Shown: positions 1-4,759, counted from the stretch's first letter. The stretch: 5,851 bases of DNA from Candidatus Doudnabacteria bacterium (GCA_023245915.1 JAHFJK010000071.1:1-5851); one strand, 5' to 3'. Notes: a model not told the origin generated them from the letters alone. Program-made: numbers and translations.

Positions 1-756
1 TTTAATTTTCGCTTTCCAACCGGTTCGCTTGCAGGCCACACTGTGGGCAACATTATCATCGCCGCCTTGGAAAAAGTTACAGGAAGCATAGACGAAGCTA
101 TTAATTTTTCTGCTAAAATGCTAAATGTGAGGGGAGCGGTTTTGCCGGTTACGCTGAAACCGACAACGCTTTCCGCAGTTTTAGAAGGTGGCAAAAAAAT
201 CGAAGGCGAGCATAATATAGATCAGCCAAATATCAAATTAAAAATTTCAAATATCAAATCGATGCAATTAAAGCCAAATGGGCCGGTTAATCCTAAAGCA
301 ATTGCCGCGATAAAATCGGCAGATGCCATAATTTTTGGCCCTGGGGATTTGTTTACCAGCACCATTCCAAACTTGCTAGTAAAAGGTGTTGCTGAAGCAA
401 TTAAAAAGTCATCTGCCAAAAAAATATTAATCACCAATATAATGAGCAAGTTCGGCCAGACTGACGGCTTTAAGGCTTCGGATTTTGTAAAAGTTTTGGA
501 ACAATATTTGAAAAGTAAAATAGATATTGCCTTGGTAAACAACAAAAAACCTGCCGGAACGATTTTGCAAAAGTACTCTAAAGAGAAGGCAAAATTTATT
601 GGGCCTGATGCAAAAAACCTTAAATCATTGAAAGTTGTTCAGGAAAATTTAATTTCTAACAGCACAATAAAAAAACAGACAGGCGACAAGTTAAAGCGCA
701 GTTTTTTGCGGCATGATTCAGACAAGCTGGCAAAACTAATATGGGGTCTTGTTTAA
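1..756 (+). CDS. yvcK: YvcK/CofD-like gluconeogenesis factor, C-terminal part (5' end outside window)
   Basis: The reading frame is open from base 1, so the start lies upstream; 251 residues are visible and family members are usually a little over 300, so roughly the first quarter is missing. Recognisable family blocks, numbered from the first visible codon, are LAGHTVGN near 10-17, FGPGDLFTS near 112-120, TNIMSKFGQTDGF near 145-157 and the C-terminal RHDSDKLAKLIW. YvcK proteins share the CofD fold, bind UDP-GlcNAc and in Bacillus subtilis are needed for growth on gluconeogenic carbon and for normal cell shape; that is family knowledge, not shown here. A GTG at 43 is internal, because conserved sequence precedes it in frame. 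The gene is followed 53 bases later by a GNAT gene and then a GlmU-type gene, so the protein may sit beside an enzyme that makes its ligand. I am confident of the family and less so of the exact role in this organism. Confidence 0.9.
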   Translation, partial: FNFRFPTGSLAGHTVGNIIIAALEKVTGSIDEAINFSAKMLNVRGAVLPVTLKPTTLSAVLEGGKKIEGEHNIDQPNIKLKISNIKSMQLKPNGPVNPKAIAAIKSADAIIFGPGDLFTSTIPNLLVKGVAEAIKKSSAKKILITNIMSKFGQTDGFKASDFVKVLEQYLKSKIDIALVNNKKPAGTILQKYSKEKAKFIGPDAKNLKSLKVVQENLISNSTIKKQTGDKLKRSFLRHDSDKLAKLIWGLV

Positions 757-808
757 TCCGCGTTCCGCTGATTTGTCACTGATGGGTAGGCTGATTAGAC
801 GCTGAATT
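757..808. repeat. CTGAT-iterated intergenic tract
   Basis: The 53-base gap between the YvcK and GNAT genes holds CTGAT at 768, 779 and 791, and the variant CTGAA at 802, so the spacing is 11, 12 and 11 bases. The tract looks like one half of, or a decayed, short iterated palindrome; no convincing opposite arm is present. No promoter or Shine-Dalgarno site is clear, so the GNAT gene is probably co-transcribed with yvcK. Similar iterated intergenic repeats are, as I recall, common in CPR genomes. Confidence 0.4.
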
Positions 809-809
809 T

Positions 810-1142
810 ATGAATTTAAAAAAGAGTATCAAAAAAAATGTTTATGGGGTTAAAATCAGCTACCAGGACGGCGGCAGGGAAGTTGGCCGGGCGTTTTTGT
901 ATGTTTTAAAAAACGATTTGCATAAAAAGCCATTTGGGCTTTTGGAAGATGTCTTTGTCAACGAAAAATATCGCGGCCACGGCCTGGGCAGTAAGCTTGT
1001 GTTAGCGGCCTTAGCCGAAGCCAAAAAACGTAAATGTTATAAGCTCATAGCCACAAGCCGTAGCTCTAAGCCTGAGTTAAAAAAGTTTTATAAAAAGTTT
1101 GGTTTGGAAATATGGGGCGTGGAGTTTAGAAAAGATTTTTAA
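810..1142 (+). CDS. small GNAT-family N-acetyltransferase
   Basis: This 110-residue protein has the GNAT fold signature. A beta strand with LLEDVFVNEKYRG (residues 44-56) leads into the acetyl-CoA pyrophosphate loop RGHGLG (55-60, the Q/RxxGxG/A motif A) and its helix, and a late FYKKFGL (93-99) is the usual motif B element. The family moves an acetyl group from acetyl-CoA to an amine; the substrate cannot be told from sequence. It is shorter than most GNATs (140-180 residues), with a reduced N-terminal region but the core intact. There is no Shine-Dalgarno site before the ATG; I keep this start because TAG and TGA codons lie close upstream. The stop codon overlaps the palindrome that begins at 1141. 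Its position directly before a GlmU lacking its own acetyltransferase domain raises the idea of an amino-sugar substrate, which is only inference. Confidence 0.85.
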   Translation: MNLKKSIKKNVYGVKISYQDGGREVGRAFLYVLKNDLHKKPFGLLEDVFVNEKYRGHGLGSKLVLAALAEAKKRKCYKLIATSRSSKPELKKFYKKFGLEIWGVEFRKDF

Positions 1143-1249
1143 TATATCGAATCAACGAATTAGACGAATCTGCGAATAACAACGAATTTGCGAATTCGTA
1201 GATTCGCAGGTATTCGTTGATTCGTCCCATTCGTAAATTCGATTATATT
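1141..1249. repeat. 109-bp palindrome of iterated CGAAT/ATTCG units
   Basis: This is a near-perfect inverted repeat centred on CGAATTCG at 1191-1198. The left half carries CGAAT at 1148, 1156, 1165, 1173, 1183 and 1191; the right half carries ATTCG at 1194, 1202, 1212, 1220, 1229 and 1237. The spacings (8,9,8,10,8 and 8,10,8,9,8) are exact mirror images. Aligning the arms gives about 43 of 54 matches plus one extra base, and all mismatches fall in the 3-5 base spacers. It starts inside the stop codon of the GNAT gene and ends one base before the ATG of the next gene, so it occupies the entire gap. As RNA it would form a long hairpin. There is no T-tract after it, so I do not call it a terminator. 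Confidence 0.9.
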
Positions 1250-1250
1250 T

Positions 1251-1991
1251 ATGCGCAATCAGATAGTTATCCTTGCTGCCGGCAAAGGAACAAGAATGGG
1301 CAATCCTAATGTGCCCAAGGTTTTGGTAATGCTGAATAACAAACCGCTGATTTTGCATTTATTGTATGAAATTGAAAAAATCAACCAACTCGCAAAACCG
1401 GTAATTGTGGTTGGACATATGTACAGGCAGGTGAGGGATGTTTTAGGAGAGGATTATTTATACGCGGTTCAGGACAAACAGCTGGGCACGGCCCACGCCT
1501 TGCTTGCCGCCAAACATAAAGTAAAAGCGGAAAATATTTTGGTGCTTAACAGCGATATGCCATTTTTAAAAGCTGAAAGTTTAAAGCAGCTGCTTGCCAT
1601 GCATTTTAAAACCGGCAGCAAAATTTCAATTTTAACTGCCCAGGCGCCAAATTTTAAAGGCATATATACATCCTTAGAACATACCGGCAGAATTATTCGT
1701 GACATAAATCATGAAATTGTTTGCAATGTGGAACATAAAGACGCCAGCGACAGCCAAAAGAAAATTTTAGAAATTAATAGCGGAGTCTACGTGTTTGATA
1801 CCAAGTGGCTTTGGCCCAATTTGGAAAAAATCGACAGAGCCAATACCCAACAGGAGCATTATTTAACAGATATTTTACAAATAGCAACCAGCCAGGGTAT
1901 AAAAATTAATTCGTTATTGGTGGACGCAAAAGAGGTTTTGGGAGTCAACAGCAGGGAAGACTTAAAATTAGCAGAATCTTTGCTGGCTTAG
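1251..1991 (+). CDS. glmU: GlmU-type N-acetylglucosamine-1-phosphate uridyltransferase, uridyltransferase domain only
   Basis: This 246-residue protein is a nucleotidyltransferase of the GlmU N-terminal type. Visible motifs are LAAGKGTRM (8-16) followed by PKVL (22-25) for nucleotide binding, Q74 and QLGTAHA (77-83), NSDMP (100-104) with metal-binding D102, EHKDAS (161-166), EINSGVYVF (174-182), QEHYLTDI (201-208) and GVNSRED (232-238) with the second metal ligand N234. The expected reaction is GlcNAc-1-P + UTP to UDP-GlcNAc, the precursor of peptidoglycan and other envelope glycans, in the cytosol. Full GlmU is about 450 residues with a left-handed beta-helix acetyltransferase; here the protein ends after the first domain with a clean TAG and a terminator, so the acetyltransferase is absent rather than frameshifted. 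The ATG follows the palindrome directly and has no Shine-Dalgarno site. A related sugar-1-phosphate uridyltransferase specificity is possible. Confidence 0.85.
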   Translation: MRNQIVILAAGKGTRMGNPNVPKVLVMLNNKPLILHLLYEIEKINQLAKPVIVVGHMYRQVRDVLGEDYLYAVQDKQLGTAHALLAAKHKVKAENILVLNSDMPFLKAESLKQLLAMHFKTGSKISILTAQAPNFKGIYTSLEHTGRIIRDINHEIVCNVEHKDASDSQKKILEINSGVYVFDTKWLWPNLEKIDRANTQQEHYLTDILQIATSQGIKINSLLVDAKEVLGVNSREDLKLAESLLA

Positions 1992-2046
1992 ATGCTTACA
2001 CTTCGCAGTCGGCTTGGCGGAAGGAGAAGTGGATATTATATTTTAG

Positions 2047-2072
2047 CTGTCTTGTTTAAGACAGATTTTTTT
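2047..2072 (+). terminator. intrinsic terminator after the GlmU-type gene
   Basis: CTGTCTT (2047-2053) and AAGACAG (2058-2064) form a perfect 7-bp stem with a GTTT loop, followed by A and seven T residues (2066-2072). It lies 56 bases after the GlmU stop and ends just before the next promoter, so it separates the left transcription unit from the aminotransferase. Confidence 0.85.
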
Positions 2073-2074
2073 GA

Positions 2075-2102
2075 TTGACAACAGTGTATGATATAGTATG
2101 AT
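2075..2102 (+). promoter_or_regulatory. sigma70-type promoter of the aminotransferase gene
   Basis: A consensus -35 TTGACA (2075-2080) is separated by 16 bases from TATGAT (2097-2102), which is 5 of 6 to the -10 consensus. It follows the upstream terminator immediately. Transcription would begin near 2109, giving a leader of about 130 bases before the GTG at 2240. The -10 is part of the second GTATGA repeat unit. Confidence 0.7.
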
Positions 2103-2111
2103 AAAGTATGA
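2086..2111. promoter_or_regulatory. three tandem GTATGA boxes, putative operator
   Basis: GTATGA occurs at 2086, 2096 and 2106, an exact 10-bp period, so all three boxes face the same side of the helix; the first two extend to GTATGATA. The middle one contains the predicted -10, so a bound protein would block RNA polymerase. The same box recurs as a perfect inverted pair at 3565-3583 before the ribbon-helix-helix fusion gene, whose protein is the obvious candidate binder. The binding is inference; the repeat is seen directly. Confidence 0.55.
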
Positions 2112-2114
2112 AAG

Positions 2115-2170
2115 GCAGTTGTGGGGAGCGGAAACAAAATATTTCCGCCCCCGCCATCTGCTTTTAGCAG
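2115..2170 (+). promoter_or_regulatory. structured 5' leader with alternative pairings
   Basis: GCGGAAA (2128-2134) pairs with TTTCCGC (2142-2148) around a CAAAATA loop. The stem continues past a bulged A2127 with GGGG/CCCC (2123-2126, 2149-2152), U2122-G2153 and G2121-C2154, giving about 13 pairs. GCAG (2115-2118) can extend this with CTGC (2158-2161), but the same CTGC can instead pair with GCAG (2167-2170) across a TTTTA loop. The two states are mutually exclusive, as in attenuators and riboswitches. No known riboswitch class is recognised and neither hairpin has a T-tract, so any control would be of translation or mRNA stability. The leader may simply be a stable 5' stem. Confidence 0.4.
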
Positions 2171-2239
2171 GCTGTGGCACAATTTAGTAAGAGGGAAAAT
2201 GAATGTGAATGTTCGATTTCTAAGAGGAGATAAAAAGCA

Positions 2240-3475
2240 GTGGAAGAGTCCCTTGAGATTGTCGATTTCGCCGTAGGCGCCAGCATTTTCAATGTGAAAG
2301 CTGGCTTGCAGACCTGGATGGAAAAAACCCGAAATTCGAAACCTACAGGAAGATTCGGTATAGGAGGCTATTACAATATGCTTTCGCCCGAGCCAATCCT
2401 TGAGGCAATGGAGAAAGAGGTACGTCATCCGACTATTTATCCTGAAGTCAATGGCTGGCTTCGCGCCAGAGAAGCTGTAGCAGCTCGAATGGAGCGACAC
2501 TACAGAGTCAAGGTTGATCCGGACACTGAGGTATGCTTGGGTTGTGGTGGTAGGGAGATTCTGTTCGTGCTTTTGCGGTCTCTTTTGAAAGCTGCCAGAA
2601 AAAGAAAACCCGGCGCCCGTAAGGTTATTGTCTCCGATCCCTGCTATGGGGGACAGTACTACTCGATTATTGAGGCAGGCGGAATCCCTGTGTGTATTTC
2701 AAGCGGCCCGAACCACGACTATTTTGGAGGCGCTATCGAATACATTAATGAAAACGGAGAAGAAGTAGTCGCCGTTTTTGTTGACGGAATTCACAATCCA
2801 ACAGGCGTCTGCGCCCAGGCGAAACAAATGACTGCGGTCGCAGAAGCGGCGGCATCAGCCAGAGTGGTGGTAATTTCTGATGAGGTTTATCAGGAATTGA
2901 TCCATAACGGTGATCCCATACCATCCATGGCGCAGCTTGTTCCTCTGCAAGATGGGTTGATAGCTATAGTTCGGAGCGGATCCAAACTGTATGCTATGTC
3001 CAGGGATAGAATCGGCGATTTGGTCGCTAGCAGTGCAATAGTTAAAGACTATGTCGACGAGCGAAAGATTATCAATTATGGGCCGCCTTCGATTATCCAA
3101 GCTGGTTATGCCGCTGCTCTGAATTTGTGCGATGACTCTATCGCAGAGCTTTCAGCACGGATTGCTAAAAGAGCAGAAATGATCTACAGGGGTTTTGTCG
3201 AAGCCGGCTGGATCAACTTTCCAAAACCTCCAAGAGCCGGAATCTTTCAGTTGGCTCCAGTTCCCGACGCGTTTTCCGATGCGCTAACGTTCTGCTCGAA
3301 AGCAGCAGAGGAGTATGGTCTTGAAATTTGGCCGGCCGCAGCTTTCGGACACAAAGCCAGTCAGACCTTGCGACATGAAGTTAGAATTCCCTACGTCGAA
3401 CACGAAGATAACTTGCCTTGTGCGTTCTCAACAATGAAAAATTTTTTGTCTGAGCATGCTTCAAGCGTGAGTTAA
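2240..3475 (+). CDS. PLP-dependent class I/II aminotransferase
   Basis: This 411-residue protein is a fold-type I aminotransferase. YPEVNGWLRAREAVA (67-81) is the usual early block and GCGGREI (101-107) the cofactor phosphate loop. NPTG is at 186-189, ISDEVYQEL at 212-220 with pyridine-nitrogen D214 and Y217, and SGSK has the Schiff-base lysine K249 followed by phosphate-binding R257. VRIPYV has the carboxylate-binding R382. It should move an amino group between an amino acid and a 2-oxo acid in the cytosol; the spacing after K249 resembles aspartate/alanine-type members, but the substrate is open. The GTG start is favoured by AGGAG at 2225-2229, ten bases upstream, the clearest ribosome site in the window. 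Odd points: R255 stands where relatives usually have glycine, lysine is only 18 against 24 arginines (GAPDH here has 33 against 14), and there are eight cysteines. This composition suggests acquisition from another lineage. It has its own promoter. Confidence 0.92.
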   Translation: MEESLEIVDFAVGASIFNVKAGLQTWMEKTRNSKPTGRFGIGGYYNMLSPEPILEAMEKEVRHPTIYPEVNGWLRAREAVAARMERHYRVKVDPDTEVCLGCGGREILFVLLRSLLKAARKRKPGARKVIVSDPCYGGQYYSIIEAGGIPVCISSGPNHDYFGGAIEYINENGEEVVAVFVDGIHNPTGVCAQAKQMTAVAEAAASARVVVISDEVYQELIHNGDPIPSMAQLVPLQDGLIAIVRSGSKLYAMSRDRIGDLVASSAIVKDYVDERKIINYGPPSIIQAGYAAALNLCDDSIAELSARIAKRAEMIYRGFVEAGWINFPKPPRAGIFQLAPVPDAFSDALTFCSKAAEEYGLEIWPAAAFGHKASQTLRHEVRIPYVEHEDNLPCAFSTMKNFLSEHASSVS

Positions 3476-3484
3476 ATCGGAAAT

Positions 3485-3555
3485 GGGCGGTGGTCAGGTA
3501 TGTTCTCTAATATTGAACTTCCGTCGCCACCGCTCGTATCCCCTTTGTTTGGGGG
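3485..3555 (+). other. structured 3' region of the aminotransferase transcript
   Basis: GGGCGGTGG (3485-3493) pairs with CCACCGCTC (3527-3535) with one G-U pair, enclosing a smaller GTTC/GAAC stem (3502-3505 with 3515-3518). A second hairpin CCCC-TTTGTTT-GGGG (3540-3543 with 3551-3554) follows. The run after it is A-rich rather than T-rich, so neither is a standard intrinsic terminator. The structures could protect the mRNA 3' end or act with Rho. Confidence 0.35.
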
Positions 3556-3583
3556 AAAAATAAAAGTATGATATTATCATACT
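3545..3583 (+). promoter_or_regulatory. palindromic GTATGA/TCATAC operator over a weak promoter
   Basis: AGTATGATA-T-TATCATACT at 3565-3583 is a perfect inverted repeat with 9-base arms. TATGAT inside it (3567-3572) can serve as a -10, with TTGTTT (3545-3550) as a weak -35 at 16 bases, matching the geometry upstream of the aminotransferase. The six-base half-sites GTATGA and TCATAC are those of the E. coli NikR operator, but 5 rather than 16 bases apart. It lies about 117 bases before the ribbon-helix-helix fusion gene, where autoregulation is expected. The palindrome is certain; the promoter and the binder are inferred. Confidence 0.55.
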
Positions 3584-3618
3584 GAATAGAGTAAAGATTC
3601 TCTTGGTAGAGTTAAGGG

Positions 3619-3643
3619 ATTCCTCACTTCGTTCGGAATGACA
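3619..3643. repeat. short GGAATGACA-ended palindromic repeat, copy 1
   Basis: ATTCC (3619-3623) pairs with GGAAT (3635-3639) around a loop containing CACTTCGTTC, and the unit ends CGGAATGACAT. The same ending recurs at 3696-3706. It resembles dispersed intergenic elements found in many bacterial genomes, including CPR. Confidence 0.55.
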
Positions 3644-3661
3644 TCAAATTTAAAAAATAGG

Positions 3662-3706
3662 TTCCGGCTCTCCCTCCGCTTCGCTTCGTGGAGGCCGGAA
3701 TGACAT
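3662..3706. repeat. GGAATGACA-ended palindromic repeat, copy 2, overlapping a translation start
   Basis: TTCCGGC (3662-3668) pairs with GCCGGAA (3694-3700), and an inner CTCC/GGAG pairing (3674-3677 with 3690-3693) continues the hairpin around a CTTCG-rich loop. The unit ends with CGGAATGACAT as copy 1 does. The right arm contains GGAGG (3690-3694), a candidate Shine-Dalgarno site, and the A of the ATG at 3700. The repeat therefore appears to supply, and in folded mRNA to hide, the ribosome site of the next gene. Confidence 0.6.
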
Positions 3707-4626
3707 TGAAGATGAACAGAGAGAGATTAACAATTACATTACGCAACGATCTGCTCAAAGAGTTGGATGCGGAAATTGACGGGCAACGCTTACGCAACCG
3801 CAGCCACGCCATTGAGTATTTTTTATCGCGCTCTTTGGGACTTAAGGCGGTCAAGGTTTTAATCCTGGCCGGTGGAAAACCGGTCTTTTTTGAGTCTGAG
3901 AAAAAATCTTTACCCAAAGCCATGGTCAAAATTGCGGGCAAGCCACTGCTCGAACAAACTTTGCAGCGTTTAAAGTCGGCCAAACTTACGGATGTTTATA
4001 TTTCAGTCGGGGAGGGCGGACAAACCATCACCGACTATTTTGGCGACGGCAGGCACATGGGCATTAACATAACTTACATTCATCAGTCCAAAAGTAATGG
4101 CGGCAATGCCCAGCCAACACTTCAGGCCAAGGAGTTTATTAAAAATTCTTTTTTATTAATATACGGTGACGTGCTTTCTGACATTGACTTCGGGGATTTT
4201 GTGGAATTTCACCGAAGTCAAAAAACCTCCGTTTGTACCATGGCTTTGGCGGCATCGGATTCCGTGTCTATGTGGGGAGTGGCCAAACTGCAGGGGAATC
4301 GGGTAGTAAATTTTGAAGAAAAACCCAAAGAGCCAAAAACTTTTTCGCGTTTAATTAATGCCGGAATTTATATGATGGAGCCGGAAATTTTTAGCTATAT
4401 TGCTGGGAACCCTCACCCGTCCCTCGGCTCCGCCTCGGGACACCCTCTCCCAAAGGGAGAGGGGAAAAAGGAAAAGACTTTCAAGTTAGAAAGCGATATA
4501 TTTCCGCGTTTGGCAGAGGAAGGAAAATTGTTTGGATATCCTTATGAGGGATTGTGGCTGGACATTAGTAATAGCGCGGCGTATAAACAGGCGGTGAAGG
4601 AAGTTAAAAGTCTATCAAGCTCGTAA
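3700..4626 (+). CDS. ribbon-helix-helix DNA-binding domain fused to a sugar nucleotidyltransferase domain
   Basis: From ATG 3700 the protein has 308 residues. Residues 7-48 form a CopG/NikR-type ribbon-helix-helix: strand RLTITL (9-14), helix NDLLKELDAEI, turn, and helix RSHAIEYFLSRSL (34-46). From about 51 a RmlA/mannose-1-phosphate guanylyltransferase-like domain follows: LILAGG (54-59), LPKAMVKIAGKPLLE (71-85), IYGD with metal ligand D157, EEKP (206-209), NAGIY (220-224) and WLDIS with second metal ligand D288. The GxGTR loop is replaced by GKPVF with no length change, so the activating arginine is missing and catalysis is doubtful. Residues about 237-256 are encoded by an inserted palindromic repeat. 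ATG 3700 has GGAGG five bases upstream; ATG 3712 is a good alternative because it sits just before the domain, while GTG 3688 lies inside the repeat. The role as a regulator that senses a sugar nucleotide is inference; it could instead be an active enzyme controlling its own expression. Confidence 0.85.
   Translation: MTLKMNRERLTITLRNDLLKELDAEIDGQRLRNRSHAIEYFLSRSLGLKAVKVLILAGGKPVFFESEKKSLPKAMVKIAGKPLLEQTLQRLKSAKLTDVYISVGEGGQTITDYFGDGRHMGINITYIHQSKSNGGNAQPTLQAKEFIKNSFLLIYGDVLSDIDFGDFVEFHRSQKTSVCTMALAASDSVSMWGVAKLQGNRVVNFEEKPKEPKTFSRLINAGIYMMEPEIFSYIAGNPHPSLGSASGHPLPKGEGKKEKTFKLESDIFPRLAEEGKLFGYPYEGLWLDISNSAAYKQAVKEVKSLSSS
4410..4464. repeat. palindromic repeat inserted in frame in the fusion gene
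   Basis: Two adjacent hairpins lie inside the coding sequence: GTCCC/GGGAC (4419-4423 with 4437-4441), and a perfect 9-bp stem CCCTCTCCC/GGGAGAGGG (4443-4451 with 4455-4463) with an AAA loop. The translation, PHPSLGSASGHPLPKGEGK, is a low-complexity stretch I recognise as the typical translated product of a dispersed bacterial repeat. It falls between the helix after NAGIYMMEPEIF and the LESDIFPRL block, where relatives have a short loop, and the frame remains open on both sides. Confidence 0.75.
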
Positions 4627-4642
4627 AGTTTATAAAGTAATT

Positions 4643-4759
4643 TGTCATTGCGAGGACCCCGAGCGTAGTCGAGGGGGACGAAGCAATCTTTACTTAAATT
4701 AGATCGCTTCCACCTACGCTGAAGCTTCGGTGGACAGGTCGGATGCACTCGCGATGACA
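4643..4759. repeat. 117-bp element with TGTCATTGCGAG terminal inverted repeats
   Basis: The ends TGTCATTGCGAG (4643-4654) and CTCGCGATGACA (4748-4759) are inverted repeats with one mismatch. Inside, AGCGTAG (4662-4668) matches CTACGCT (4714-4720), and GAAGCAATCT (4680-4689) matches AGATCGCTTC (4701-4710) with one mismatch around an AT-rich centre, so the whole unit is one long imperfect palindrome. Side hairpins include CCCC/GGGG near 4657-4676 and TCCACC/GGTGGA (4709-4714 with 4729-4734). No transposase gene is present, so if mobile it is MITE-like. It ends 10 bases before the GAPDH start codon. This repeat family, with GTCATTGCGAG ends, is widespread in bacteria as I recall. Confidence 0.8.

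Noticed and set aside
222..545. Minus-strand open frame of 107 codons inside the YvcK gene
   Set aside because: It lies wholly opposite conserved YvcK motifs and shows no domain of its own; it is an antisense shadow.
1217..1249. Promoter for the GlmU-type gene (TTGATT and TATATT inside the palindrome)
   Set aside because: The spacing is about 21 bases and both elements are part of the repeat arm, so the match is probably accidental.
1999..2031. CACTTC/GAAGTG hairpin in a GC-rich patch after the GlmU stop
   Set aside because: Only six pairs with a 21-base loop; it may be a decayed repeat but cannot be supported as a site. The terminator just downstream explains the transcript end better.
2199..2276. 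Possible 25-codon leader peptide starting MNVNVRFL, overlapping the aminotransferase start
   Set aside because: The purine run before it is only three bases from the ATG, there is no run of a single amino acid to suggest attenuation, and its end overlaps the real gene out of frame.
2036..2500. Minus-strand open frame of 154 codons over the aminotransferase leader and 5' end
   Set aside because: It runs through the terminator, promoter and conserved aminotransferase codons, and its sequence has no recognisable family features.
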